Shown here: positions 33,891 through 45,460 of the stretch, piece by piece
Layout: every line of letters starts with the position of its first letter
Position numbering within the stretch: the first letter of the stretch is position 1
Assembly: GCA_030035585.1 (NCBI GenBank)
Contig: CM057462.1
Coordinates: forward strand, 95,687,234-95,751,233
Source of the DNA: Dugong dugon
Lineage: Eukaryota > Chordata > Mammalia > Sirenia > Dugongidae
Direction of reading: 5' to 3'
Length of the DNA stretch: 64,000 nt
The notes under the pieces: model-generated
Databases searched by the model: none
Seen by the model: the letters and a program-made list of their open reading frames with translations, nothing else
What the model was told of the DNA's origin: nothing
Program-made: the position numbers and the translations under genes

Positions 33891-35117
33891 GTAGGTCTTA
33901 CTGTTTGGTGTGCTTCGTGTGACAGGGAATGGCCATGGCTGCTGCAGTGTGAGCAATACTCTTCTCCTGCCTGGCAGTTGGCTTTAGAGCTTCAGCTATC
34001 CCTCCTTTGGTTTGGGTGTCCTGTGGCCCTGTGGCATGTCCTAGTCCATCAAATGCTCATAGTCATAGTCTAAGTCTGTGGATGTTTTCTGCCCCTCACT
34101 CCCAGCCCTTAGGAGTGCCCTGCCTCCCATCCTGCAGTTAGTTAGGAAGTGTATATTTTTAAAGCAAGCTGTGATGTCATTGTTTGGAACTCAAGAAAGT
34201 TCTAGAAAGCTGCATTTCACAATGGGTGGGTTTCATGTTTAATGTCTGATTTCCTTATCAAGATGCCTTCACAAGGATCCTAGATCTTTGTAGGTCATTT
34301 GGGGGTGGAGGGGGTGGTGGGGAGGTGGTGTTGACCATGCTAATTTCTTCTGAAAGAAAAGCAGGGTTTGAAATGCAGATTTGAGGGGAAAGCAAAAGGA
34401 GGTTTATCCCCAACCTAATCAAGCTGTTACCAAAAACAACACTGTTCTCAGTTTGACCATTTGGCATGCTTATCAGCCTATGATGTCAACTCTAAGTATG
34501 GGGACAGGTGATGGAAAAGATCTATCAGAAATGCAACTTTTGGGACGCCATATGCAAATTTTGACATTGAATTTGATTTTTTGCTTTTCCTTATGTGAAC
34601 CTTCATTTTGTATTTTCTAATTATGAAACTATGTGAACACCTGCCATGCATACTAAAGAAGTGGCAAGATTTTTTCTAGTGCATCCTCTTCTGTCTCATT
34701 TTTTCCACTGTTACTCACGTTTGTCTGGCTAGATCCTCCAGTCTCTTCCCTCCTGTGCATGTGGTTTCGGTTTAGGCACCTCCCATGCGGTTGCATCCGC
34801 TATTTGTTTTTCATTTGCTTTGAAAGAGGCAACCAGGCTTGTTACTTAGATCTAGGAAGCGACAGAAAGGAAAGGCATTTGCCTCTATATTCGGTCATCA
34901 TTGCTGCCTCTTTCGGTAGAGCGTCTTTCAGTGCTGGCTCTGTGTACTGCACTGTGTACTACAAAACCAATATTTTACATCAGTAGATGTGCTCCTGTAC
35001 TCTCGATCCACCCCCCACCCCCACAAGAAGAGAACTATTCAATGGTCAAATGTTTGGGAAGCATTATGTTGATATCGGCATGTTTCTTTACCACAGGAAT
35101 TCTCAGGGCCATTATTT

Positions 35118-35390
35118 TGCCAATAATGGTCAGTGACAGTCACCATTATTTTGCTTTAGTTTCTTGTGCGGGGGACCATGCTAAGTGCTTTATGCACATT
35201 ATTTCATCTTCACAACACCATGTGGTGGATAACTCTTGTCCCCCCCCCCACACCCATTTTACAAGGAAAACTGAAGCACAAAGATGTCAAGTAATTTTCT
35301 CAAGTTTACATAGCTAGAGGTGACAGACCTGGGATTCAGACTCAGGCCTTTCTGATCCCCAGCGCGTGTTCTTAACCACTACGCTCTCCA
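35118..35390 (-). mobile_element. MIR, minus strand, fairly complete
   Basis: 'catgctaagtgctttatgca', 'attatttcatcttcacaaca', then 'tacatagctagaggtgacag' and 'cgtgttcttaaccactacgc' follow the reverse complement of the MIR consensus. A run of C occurs in the middle (35242-35250). Confidence 0.88.
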
Positions 35391-36237
35391 GGGACCCTTG
35401 TAAGGTTTAGCTACAAAACATCTCAAGCTTATTTGACCACTGACACCCAGCTATCTATACTGCACAAGTGCTATCAACAAGGTCACCAAAATCTTCTTTC
35501 CAAATGTGCTCCTCTGTGTGTGCTCCTTTCTATAATTTGAGAAGATTAGAGCACCCAGGTTCATTCCTCTATTGTTTTTTTAGGTCTTTTTGGGTACATG
35601 AGACTCCTTTCTAATTTGTAAAGGTAGTAAATGGCCCCTGTGTGAAGCCTTCAGACCTCCAGCTGGCTACCCTACTTTAGAAAAGAAAGCTAGTCTTCCG
35701 GTTGTAAGAGAGGGATGTGCTTCCAGTGTTTCCTATGGGACTTTCTTTGCTGGGCCAGGGTTTTTCAGGAATGCTTATCTACCTCCAGCGATGGGTCATT
35801 ATGCTCTTTCTCAAAGTAAACAGCCTCAGTGGGAGATGGGCTTTATTATTCCTCTGTTTCCTCCATCACCTTCCACAATTTAATTGCCACTGATCTAATG
35901 AGTGAAGAGAGGAGCTTTGGCTTTCTTGTTTTAATGTTTAACTACCATATTCTTATTTGAAATTATCTTAAAATGTTACCAGTGAAGACTATTGATTCTT
36001 AATAATTGAGCTGGAAAAAGCTGTCCTTTGCTGGTATTAAAGGATTGAATTTCTAAGTGGGATATTGAACTAGACCAGTGAAGCCCATGAATAAATAAAA
36101 CTTTGCACCATTATCTCCCCAATTAAGTCTCAGTTTATTTGCTGCTTAATCTTTTATTGATGAAACATACACAGACTGGCAAAAATGTAAATTTAGGATT
36201 AAAACAACACGTTGTGGCCTCATGTTTTAAAGATTAG

Positions 36238-36646
36238 TGTCTTAGTTATCTAGTGCTGCTATAACAGAAATACCACAAGTAGATGACTTTAACAAACAGA
36301 AATGTATTTTCTCAGATTTAGGAGGCTAGAAGTCTGAATTCAGGGTGCTGGCTCTAGGGCAAGTCTTTCTCTGTCGGCTCTCGAGGAAGGTCCTTGAGTT
36401 TTCTGAGTTCTGCTCCTGGATGATTTTCCTGTGGCTTGGCATCTCTCTTCCCCTTCTCTGCTTCTTTCACTTGCTTGTTTAATCTCTTTTATATCTCAAA
36501 AGAGATTGGCTCAAGATACACCCTATACTGACCCTGTCTCATTAACATAACAACGAAAACCCATTCCCAAATGCGATCATCACCACAGGCACAGAGGTTA
36601 AGATTTACAACACATATTTTGGGGGGACACAATTCAATCCATAACA
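36238..36646 (-). mobile_element. MaLR-like solo LTR, minus strand
   Basis: It starts TG and ends CA, with an exact 5-bp duplication ATTAG on both sides (36233-36237 and 36647-36651), the target size of ERVL/MaLR elements. The reverse complement begins with the MLT1-like 'tgttatggattgaattgtgt'. The same family occurs on the + strand at 63454. No internal sequence adjoins it. Confidence 0.85.
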
Positions 36647-37189
36647 ATTAGCAATGCCTTTTACTATCTACTTTTTATAATATGTAGCCTGATGGGACTA
36701 ACTTTTCCTTTACTCCTCAAGTGATGTTTAACTGGATAGCATTGTGCTTATTTTTCAACTTTCATTCACAGCAAGGTGACTGTCACTGACCAAGTGTAGA
36801 CAGTACCTACAGCCTTGTGAATGAGAAGAGTTAGCTGCTAAAAGACAGTCGGAAGTTAAGAATTTGCTCTTAAGAACTTTAATTTTCTTATGGCAAAATG
36901 TTATACACACCTTGTTTGGCCAGAATGTTGCTTTACTGGAATGCAGACTCTGATTCTTGGCAAAGGCTGCACTTTTCCCATGTGGGTTGTGTACCAGGGA
37001 TGAGAAGGAGAACTTTATTGGTTTGCAACAAGTTTGGGGGGCAGGGAAAGATATGTGATAATAGAGATAGAATATTCAGTGCAACATTTTCCAATATGAG
37101 AAACTAAAACAATATTAAATAGATGTTATACACACACATTTTCACTCGTAAGCAAATAAGTTTGAGCTATACAGGGTTGAATTAGCAAA

Positions 37190-37345
37190 ATAAACCCACC
37201 CAGAGGCAACTTGGAAGACAGGCCTGGCAATCTGCTTCCAAAAGGTCAGAGCCTTAAAAACTCTATGGAGCAGTTCTACTCTGACACAAATGAGGTCGCC
37301 ATGAGTCAGAATTGACTCGACGGCAACTAACAACAACAACAATTT
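37190..37345 (+). mobile_element. AfroSINE, 5'-truncated
   Basis: It holds 'caatctgcttccaaaaggtc', 'atggagcagttctactctga' and the tail 'gtcgccatgagtcagaattg', followed by acaacaacaac. The tRNA-like head is mostly lost. Confidence 0.85.
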
Positions 37346-37365
37346 TCTAACTACAAGTCTGTTTA

Positions 37366-37583
37366 GAGCTGTCCTGTCCAATACGGTAGCCACTCACCAC
37401 ACATGGCTGTTTTAATTGTCATTGTAATGAATTAAAATTAACTAAAAGTAAAAATCCGTTTCCTCAGTCACATTAGCCACAATTCAAGTGCTCAATGGCC
37501 AAATGTGGCTAGTAGCTATCTGGTGGGACAGCACGATTCTAGAACAGTTCCGTCATCACAGAAAGCTCTGTTGGACAGCACTG
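37366..37583 (-). mobile_element. hAT-Charlie non-autonomous relic (MER33/58-like)
   Basis: The ends 'agctgtcctgtccaata' and 'ctgttggacagcactg' are inverted, and the interior has the 'ggctagtagctatctg' and 'cacatggctgtttta' blocks typical of this group. The exact family is not assigned. Confidence 0.7.
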
Positions 37584-37714
37584 TCTTAGGACTTTCAATA
37601 TGCTACTCTCTGAAAAGAGACCTAGTATGTAGCCCTTCCCACACACATTTGATACTTTTTTCCAGAGAAATGGTGTAATTATGTTCTAAAGAACACAGTT
37701 TGGGAAGGCTGCTT

Positions 37715-37900
37715 AGTTCTTTACATAATTCACTCGCTTCTATTAACAACCTTGTGGTGTATTAGCCTCGTTTTGCAGATAAGGTAATTAAGGCTTGAAG
37801 AGGGAATTTGGCCATGATCACAAAGCTAATAAATGGCAGAACCAAGATCTGACACTAAATCTGTTGCGTTCCATAGCCTATGCCTTTACTACTTCTTCCT
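37715..37900 (-). mobile_element. MIR, minus strand
   Basis: 'tctattaacaaccttgtggt', 'cgttttgcagataaggtaat' and 'aaagctaataaatggcagaa' match the reverse complement of the MIR core. Confidence 0.78.
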
Positions 37901-38599
37901 AGCTTCCCTAACTGCCCCCTGCCCCTCTACCTCCTTCCCACATACGCGCAGAAGATGAGAGGTGAAAGTTGAAGCCAAAGTTACGTGGTTCTCAGGGGTT
38001 ACCAAAGAAACTATGATGGAGCCTCGACCTGAGAGCAGCGAATGGATTGAGAGGATGTCGAAGTGTGCCAAATTTGTGAAATCACGAAGTTCAGTTAATG
38101 TACATGTGATTTTTTGTTTTTTTAAGTTAAACTTTAAACAGTAATGTTGTTGAACTTATTTTCCAGCATTGTCCTTGGGAATAAACCCTGCTTGAGGGGA
38201 AGAATGAAAGTATAACTGAAGATGGGATAGTGAGGATAGAGAGGCACAAATAATAGCCATCTAGACTCTTAAAACAGGGAACAGTCGTGTGATCTCACAA
38301 AAGCATCTGAAGTCTTCATTCTGTTGCGAAATACTGAACATCCTCTGCTGAACCTCAGGGTTCAGTCATGCAGTGTTTCCCTGACATGTCCTCTTGCTTC
38401 TCAAACACCCTGTTAGTGACTTCCTAACTGCACAACACATTGATTAAATCAATTCGGTAAAGAAAACAAATGAGTTAACCAGGGTGTCCATAAAGGAAAT
38501 GGAAAACAATTAACTAAACACTTTTTCTTTCTTCTTTTTTTTTTTTTTACATTTGGTCATATCTGTTTCAAAAGACAATATGTTTACCATTATCATCAA

Positions 38600-38835
38600 C
38601 ATCTATTGCTTTACATTTGGGTAGCATTTTATAGTTTAGTGAACACTTTCGTAGCATTTTTAATTTTGAGTCTCACAACTACCTTAGAAACATTTCATTT
38701 TTTAAAACAGAGAAGCTGAAGCCCAAAGAGGTTAAGTGACCTGCTTCAGATCCCATAGTTAATCAGAGGCAGGCAGGGCCAGAACTCAGATCAGCTGACT
38801 CTTCATCCAGTGTTTTTTCAATATTCCACGCTGCT
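38600..38835 (-). mobile_element. MIR-like, minus strand
   Basis: 'gcccaaagaggttaagtgac', 'agatcccatagttaatcaga' and 'gccagaactcagatcagctg' follow the reverse complement of the MIR core. The outer parts are diverged. Confidence 0.72.
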
Positions 38836-39023
38836 TTGATGACAACTCTTTAGTACTTTCCCAAGCATTAATCTAAGGGATTTGTGTTTTGTTTTTTCTC
38901 TTCTGGAGCAGTTAGGAAAAGGATAAGCCGCTGACCTTTTCTGGTATTGTTTCAGAAGAATATTGGCTTGGAAGTAAACTCATCAATAGACATTTTGGGC
39001 CATTACTAAGGCATGATTCTCCC

Positions 39024-39236
39024 AAAGTTAAACAAACCAAACAAAATCCACTGCCGTCGAGTTTATTCAGACTCATAGCAATCCTATAGGACAGAGTAGA
39101 ACTGCCCCATAGGGTTTCCAAGGCTGTAATCTTTACAGAAGCAGACTGCCCTATCTTTCTCCTGGAGAGCAGCTGGTGGGTTTGAACCGCTGACCTTTCA
39201 GTTAGCAGCTGATTGCTTTAACCACTGCACCATAGA
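39024..39236 (-). mobile_element. AfroSINE, long form, minus strand
   Basis: From 'aaaccaaacaaaatccactg' through the internal complement 'gctgtaatctttacagaagc' to the head complement 'aaccactgcaccatagagc'. Confidence 0.93.
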
Positions 39237-39554
39237 GCATCTTCCAAAGCTAAATAGAACCCCAGAAAAGCTCCATGAAACTTCCTGACAAAGACTTTGC
39301 TGTTTAAACATTTACTTCTCATCTCTATGCTGTCACTTCTGTCTTCTGAAAACATGCTGGGTATAAATCTACTAATATGTACATACTCAAGAAAAAACTT
39401 TGTAGTGGAATCTAGCAAAATATATCTTACTTTTTACCACCTCAGGAGATTAGCCAAAGACTAAGAGTATTTATATTGAGAGAGATGTGCAAGCAGACCA
39501 TGCAAAAATAGCAACAGGCTTTATGCAAAATGTAGGACTCCACAGTCCTTCTGA

Positions 39555-39765
39555 AACAAGACGCTGTGTTTGAGAGCTTAGGCTTTGGAATTAAATAGAC
39601 CATTTGAGCTGTGTGACCTTGGACAAGTTACTGAATATCTCTGTGCTCTCGTTTCTTCCTCCAAATGCTGAGATAATGACAATACCTACCTTAGAAACTT
39701 ATTGAGAGTTAAATAGGTAATGCATGGCAAGTGCCTATCGTAGATCCTGGCCCAATAAAATAAAA
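39555..39765 (+). mobile_element. MIR, plus strand
   Basis: 'gctgtgtgaccttggacaag', 'ttactgaatatctctgtgct', then 'gttaaataggtaatgcatgg' follow the MIR consensus. Confidence 0.85.
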
Positions 39766-40100
39766 ATTAAGAATACAGTAAGAAAGTGGTGGTGGTGAAG
39801 AGGAGGTGGGTGTAGAGACAGGGAGGGGGCAGTGGAGGAAGTAGGCTGGGGGTGACATCAATAATTAACAGGGTTTCCCACTAGTGTGATTACATTTAGA
39901 ATAAATAGGACAGAAAAACACGTCTAAGATTTCAGATTCTTTAAACAACAGGAGCAGGGTTTACCCCCATGGACTCTCCTGAGAAGTAAATTCTGAGATC
40001 ATGGTTTTTGACGCTCAACTTCAAATATCTCTGAGAATATGAAAATATAGAGACTAAAATTGGTCTCCAGAGAGCAGGTGTGTATGTGAGCGTGAGCGTG

Positions 40101-40103
<3 letters not shown>

Positions 40104-40187
<84 letters not shown>
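40104..40187 (+). repeat. (GT)n microsatellite, about 42 units
   Basis: An uninterrupted GT run of about 84 bp, preceded by three GAGCGT units (gtgagcgtgagcgtgagcgt). Open frames across it are artefacts. Confidence 0.97.
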
Positions 40188-40190
<3 letters not shown>

Positions 40191-41230
40191 GGCATTCCAG
40201 GTGAGGAGGGGAGATTTTCCTGGGGCAGAATTTCTTAGAATTTTCTTGAAATGATTTTATGCCTATATTTCTCTCCAAAGTGACAAAACTTTAGAGGTGG
40301 TTGGAACCTTTCTGAACAAGACCTGTTTGAATATTGATTTGACTTTCTTAAGGTGTTTAACCAGGTGATTTTGCCATGTGTCCCAGATGTATGATTGAAG
40401 ATCAGACCCCTGTGTACAGAGACTCCACTGGTGTCCTGTCATGTGCATGCCAGCCTCTGTATGTCTTCTTTGTTTCATATGCTTGTCATTGACAGCCAGA
40501 AAGATAAATCCAAGTGGCTCTTTCAAAAATCATCACAAAAATCATTGTGGGCAAAGTCTACGTAGGCAGATTCCAAAGCAGCCTCCTTCAAAAAACCCTC
40601 TAAATTCAATGCGTTTATTAAGATTCTAGACACAAAGTACTCATGCAACATCTGATTTATTATATCTTTTCTTTTGCTTGCTATCAGGTGTTTGGGCAAA
40701 TTGATAAGGTTCGAGTGCATGTTTTAAAGCACAGTAAAATGGGTAATCTCTTACTCATGGTTACAAAACAACCTAAAGTGAAAAAATCATTCATCTTTCT
40801 TCAAGTTCTAACTTCTATTCATTCATCCTGGATATAAAGAAACTCTGAATATATGCAAAAAAATAGGAAAATTGATCATAAGTTTGGTGTGTACGTGGTC
40901 AAAATAAAAGGTCTCTACCATGCAGTCATAAAAATCTTAATGTATTCTCTGTCACAAATAGAGCAATAAAAGGATTTACCTTTCACTGGGTGCTATATGA
41001 CAAGGAAAGGCAATGAGCTTCAGCTTCTGTCGTCAACCATAGTTGAACTGAGTAATTGTTTTTTTTTCTTAAAAAAAAAATACCACGTGCTATAGTGTTT
41101 GGTATAGTTACTGCTGACATGAAGCGGGACTGACATTGCTGCCATGGGAACAGGGAAGGAGGGATCAAGCAATGAGAGCGCTTTGGCCACAGGTATTTCC
41201 AGACGCTTTTAATACCAGTTTATTTTTCAG

Positions 41231-41358
41231 GTGCATCCTCCCCTGCTCGACCAGCCACTCCCTTGCCTCCTTGCAGCAGTACCACCCCACCTCCACCTCC
41301 TCCCCGGCCTCCATCTCGGCCAAAACTACCTCCAGGAAAGCCTGGAGTCGGAGATGTG
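41231..41358 (+). CDS. SGIP1: SGIP1 exon, proline-rich ([16 protein letters not shown])
   Basis: A 128-nt exon, acceptor atttttcAG, donor GTATGT, entering in phase 1 and leaving in phase 0. It reads [20 protein letters not shown], then [20 protein letters not shown] and GDV. It matches human SGIP1 except PLPPCSS where I remember PLVPCSS. The Arg/Lys-flanked polyproline is a strong SH3-ligand type sequence. Because phase differs at the two ends, skipping this exon alone would shift the frame. Confidence 0.96.
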
Positions 41359-42268
41359 GTATGTTCCCCTCTGCCCTGCCTTGCTCAGAAACAGATAGTG
41401 AGAATGACAAACTCAAGAACGCCTGGACACAGGGCAACTGGGCTTCAGGGCCAAGCATTGTAGCACTAGGACAAATGGCCCTTAGAGGTCGCATCTGAAA
41501 GAGAGTTGGTGCAGTATGGGTGCACGTTTCAACTCTCAGCTCTGCTGCATTGGGGTTTGATGAAAATTAAGACAGTAATGTTCAATTATGCTAAATCCTT
41601 TAGAAAGGGAAAGGTTTATTTTCATTATATTTATCTGATTTTGGAGGACAAGTCCTTATTTCTGACTCCAAACGACAGAAAAGTTATTGGTGGTAGGCAC
41701 ACTATGTGAATTTAAAAAGGAGAATTGTGGCCCCCATGGATTTGTTCCAGAAGCTTCTTTGCCTTGTGTTTTAAGGCTGGGGGAAAGAAGAGCATTCTGT
41801 TTGATCTTTTGTCAAGAGACTTGTGGTAGAGGCAGATTTCTTTGGTATCTGCACACGGAAGTTACAAACTGATGATGCCCATAACTTTTGTTTTGGCTAA
41901 CGCAGTACAGTGTTTTGTATTTGAATCTCTTTAGATGACTACGAGCTCTCACATTATGTTACCTGCTTAGTCCCTGAGGGCTTGTGAGTTCACAGGCCTG
42001 AAACAGAACTGCTGACCACACCACAGATCCCAGCTTCTCTAAAGCTGGGCGTACCTATTGAGTTTAGCATGTTTATGGTTTAGGGTGCCTCTAGTTGCAG
42101 TCCATGAGACCCTGTGTAGGTATATTGAATCAATTCCAGTGTTAAAATGGTTTCACTTGTACTCCTTAAAGAGCCAGAGTTGTCATATCTGGGGCTGGGA
42201 TACATTAACAGTATGAAAGTACTACGGCTTGCGTATCTAACTTTTCATCTCTTTTCTTCTCCCCGCAG
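41359..42268 (+). other. SGIP1: SGIP1 short intron (0.9 kb)
   Basis: It begins GTATGT and ends in a pyrimidine tract (ttttcttctccccgcAG). No repeat or extra exon is recognised. Confidence 0.85.
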
Positions 42269-42395
42269 TCCAGACCTTTTAGCCCTCCCATACACTCTTC
42301 TAGCCCTCCTCCGATAGCACCCCTAGCCCGGGCTGAAAGCACTTCTTCAATATCGTCCACCAATTCCTTGAGTGCAGCTACCACTCCCACAGTTG
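42269..42395 (+). CDS. SGIP1: SGIP1 exon, Ser/Pro-rich ([15 protein letters not shown])
   Basis: A 127-nt exon, acceptor ccccgcAG, donor GTAAAAA, phase 0 in and phase 1 out. It reads [40 protein letters not shown] and TV plus G, identical to human SGIP1 as I recall it. Ser/Thr-Pro-rich and disordered, it is the last part of the linker before the mu-homology domain. Its final G can join either the candidate cassette exon (47183) or the exon at 48195 with the frame kept. Confidence 0.97.
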
Positions 42396-45300
42396 GTAAA
42401 AATTATCTCCTCTCTTTTAATCCGTTTGTGGTTTTGACTGGCTATTTTATATGATCTGACATCCCCAAGGCCCTATGTTTCTGGTCAAAATTGTTTTGCT
42501 GTGAGTTTTGCTACTATCATCTGACTCTTCTTTTAAAAGCACCTTCTCAGCAAAGGAGGCAAAGTAAATAAATAAATGAAAGTCAAGTAGATAAATAAAT
42601 GAAAGAACATTAACACCTGTGTTTTGCAGGTTTTTTCTTATGGTATTACATATAGAGAGGTCTCCATAAAAGTAAAGAAGAAACCGCCAAATAAGGTCCT
42701 GTAATTTAGATATTGTTTCTTGTAATAAAAGTAGGCTCCTTTGAGGGGGGATGTTTCTTTAAAATTCCAACTGTGTAATACATCAGAAATCACAAAATGT
42801 AGAACTTTCATTTCTTGACTCTCATTTCTTCATCGTTTTTGGCTGTCCTTATATTGACAAATGGTATAAACATTGGCATTGTGGGACTTAAGCAAACTCT
42901 TTGAATCTTTTTTTGTTTGTTTGTTTTTTAGTGCTTTTCAGTGATGTATGATAAATTTTCCCAGAGAAAAAATTCATTGCTGGCATTTTCAGTAAATGCC
43001 TTTATGCCTCTTTTCATTATGGTGTGATGAAAGTGAAGAGTTGAGAATGACTGCTCAGCTGGATGGTTTTCCCAGGTCTAAATGCCTCCTTTTGCCTGGA
43101 GTGGCTTCCCTCTTCCCAAGGCTGGTCTCTACACCATTTCACCCACCTTCCGTAGGCTTCTTCCTCTCTTATTTTTGCATGGTGTCTCTCTTGTCTAACA
43201 TGGGGCTTTCCCATTCCATCTTTCCCATGTAACTCCATTCCCTATTCTCTTCCTCTATTGTTTGGAACTCCCCTCCCAGGCTTCTGAAGAGCATAGTATA
43301 GAGTTGCTTATGTGAGAAGTAGCTTGATCAAAGCCTGAAGCTCTTCTGGAGAAAAAACACCTGTCTTTAAGGTGTGCCCTTTAGAGCCCCTAAAGAGAGT
43401 GTCTCCTATATCACATGCTCTGTATTTTTAATCATACTATCGCAAGCATCCCCATCAAATATGGAGAAAATATAGCCCATTACCAGTTTCATATGATTCA
43501 TTAATAGACATATATTTACCATTACTTATATAGCCAAGTCTATTTCTTCTCTGCTTAATTAATGGGGAATTTGGGGTTTCCTATTTTTTAGATGTCTATT
43601 AGCCATTTCTCGTGCTCTCTCTCTTTTTTTTTTTTTTCCCGTGACATCCCAGCCTTATTTTTGAACTCTACCTCTTTAATACTCCTTGATTGCTACAGTC
43701 ACTTTCTCCACTCCTTTTCCTTTTTTTTTTTTAATCCCAAGATCATGTGTTCTACCCATTCCATGTGATTGGCCTTATTGGTCAGAGAGAAAAGGAAGAA
43801 GGGTGAACCGTCACTCACAAAGCCATCCCCAAGTGACCTCGGATGAAATGTCTAACATGTTCTTTCAGCTTACTCAGATGCACGGAGAAAATTGCACACG
43901 CAGAGAACTTGAACTATGTTCAAGTTTTGTACACCGTGTTTCTACGCTCTCTGCTGCAGAAATCTCAAATCTTAGCCAGCTACTTTGATCTATAACACAC
44001 CTCACATGTGTATTTTCAAGATGAACCAAAGAGGGGTTAAAAAGAAAATAGCCACATGAGAGGGTAGTCACATTGCTTCATTGCTGAGGAGCATTCTGAT
44101 TAATCTGTTTAGTTCTTTTATTTTTATTTGGTTTTCATCTTCCCACTGCATCTCTCACCTCCTGTTCTTTATTTCCTCCTGCTGCCGTGGCTCATCTGAC
44201 AGCCACTCCTCCCTGAAGTAAATACATTGTCAAATGACCGGCTGCCAGCAGCTTCTTGTGTACTGCTGTTTCTCTCTTTCTGGAGAGGATGTGCTTTGGC
44301 TGTTTAGCACCAAGGAGTTTCTTCATGGCTGATGTGGACTGTCAATTTAATGTAGTCAACGGCTTGCCTTGACATAGAGAATTTCAGCAGCAAATTCCCT
44401 GAAGTTGATGGCTCAACAATTTCCTGCTACCACCACAATATTTTTTTTACATTCCCCATGACACTTGAGCCAAATTTGGGGCAAGTGTGGTGGGCACAAA
44501 ATAAGCAAAGTTTAAAGTAACTCAGGGACTAAATTTTTACGAGCAAGTCTAATCTGTCTTCTTACACAAGTCATATACGAAAATATCTCTAAAGGACTTT
44601 GGGCATAACATCTTTCATGAAAGCTATGATTATGAAGTAGTCCAATGCCACAGCTGAAAATAAGCCTTTTTGTATATAGTCACACTGAAATAATGAAGAG
44701 CTCCTATGTGACTCTATTTCATTGAATTAAAGATACCCTTAAATATAAGCTATATCATTATTTTATATATCGCTAAGAAGGAAGAGGGAAAGATGTCATT
44801 AGGCAGAGATGTAATGCAGTCTTATGACATTGGTTATAAAATCCACCCCAATTTCAGAGATGTTAAAATATGAAAAAAAATGCACATCTTATAATCAGTG
44901 AAATACAGTAAACTCTTTTTACACTCTAAAAAGCTCACAGGACCTGCACTCTTTGGCTTTGGGAAAACATTCCTACTAATATTTTGGAGATAGAGAAAAT
45001 GTTAAAAATTATTCTACTATAAGAATCAAACTCTTAGGCATGTAACTCCCTATTCAAAACAGGGCATTATCTCTGCTTGTAAATATCCATTTTTATTGCT
45101 TGTTTATTTTTATATTCGATGGCAGGTTTTTTAATATGTTTCAATATCTCCCTTTAGGGCCCCACCACAAAAAAACCACCGTAAAGGCAATTTTTATTCA
45201 CTGTTAAGTATGTTCTTTCACTGTTAATTATGCATTTTAAATTGCATCTTTAACATCCCAGGAATCCGTAATGACTGAAAGGTGATCATTTATGAGCACC

Positions 45301-45429
45301 AAAGGAAGCATCATATGGACTTTGAGCAGAAGTGAATTCGATTCAGTAGTGAAATATTAACCACAGCATCTAAAACTTAAAATGTTTCCTCTAAGTCTTT
45401 ATCTCTCCAAGCTTTCTGAATTGAACACA

Positions 45430-45460
<31 letters not shown>

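Larger units (their letters stand above)
33891..41230 (+). other. SGIP1: SGIP1 intron with LTR, SINEs, MIRs and (GT)n
   Basis: It contains a minus-strand MIR (about 35118-35390), a solo LTR (36238-36646), AfroSINEs (about 37190-37345 and 39024-39236), a hAT relic (about 37366-37583), MIRs (about 37715-37900, 38600-38835, 39555-39765) and a long (GT)n tract (40104-40187). The remaining stretches show nothing recognisable. Confidence 0.75.

Noticed and set aside
39941..40278. Open frames encoding Thr-His repeats
   Set aside because: Translation of the (GT)n microsatellite on the minus strand.
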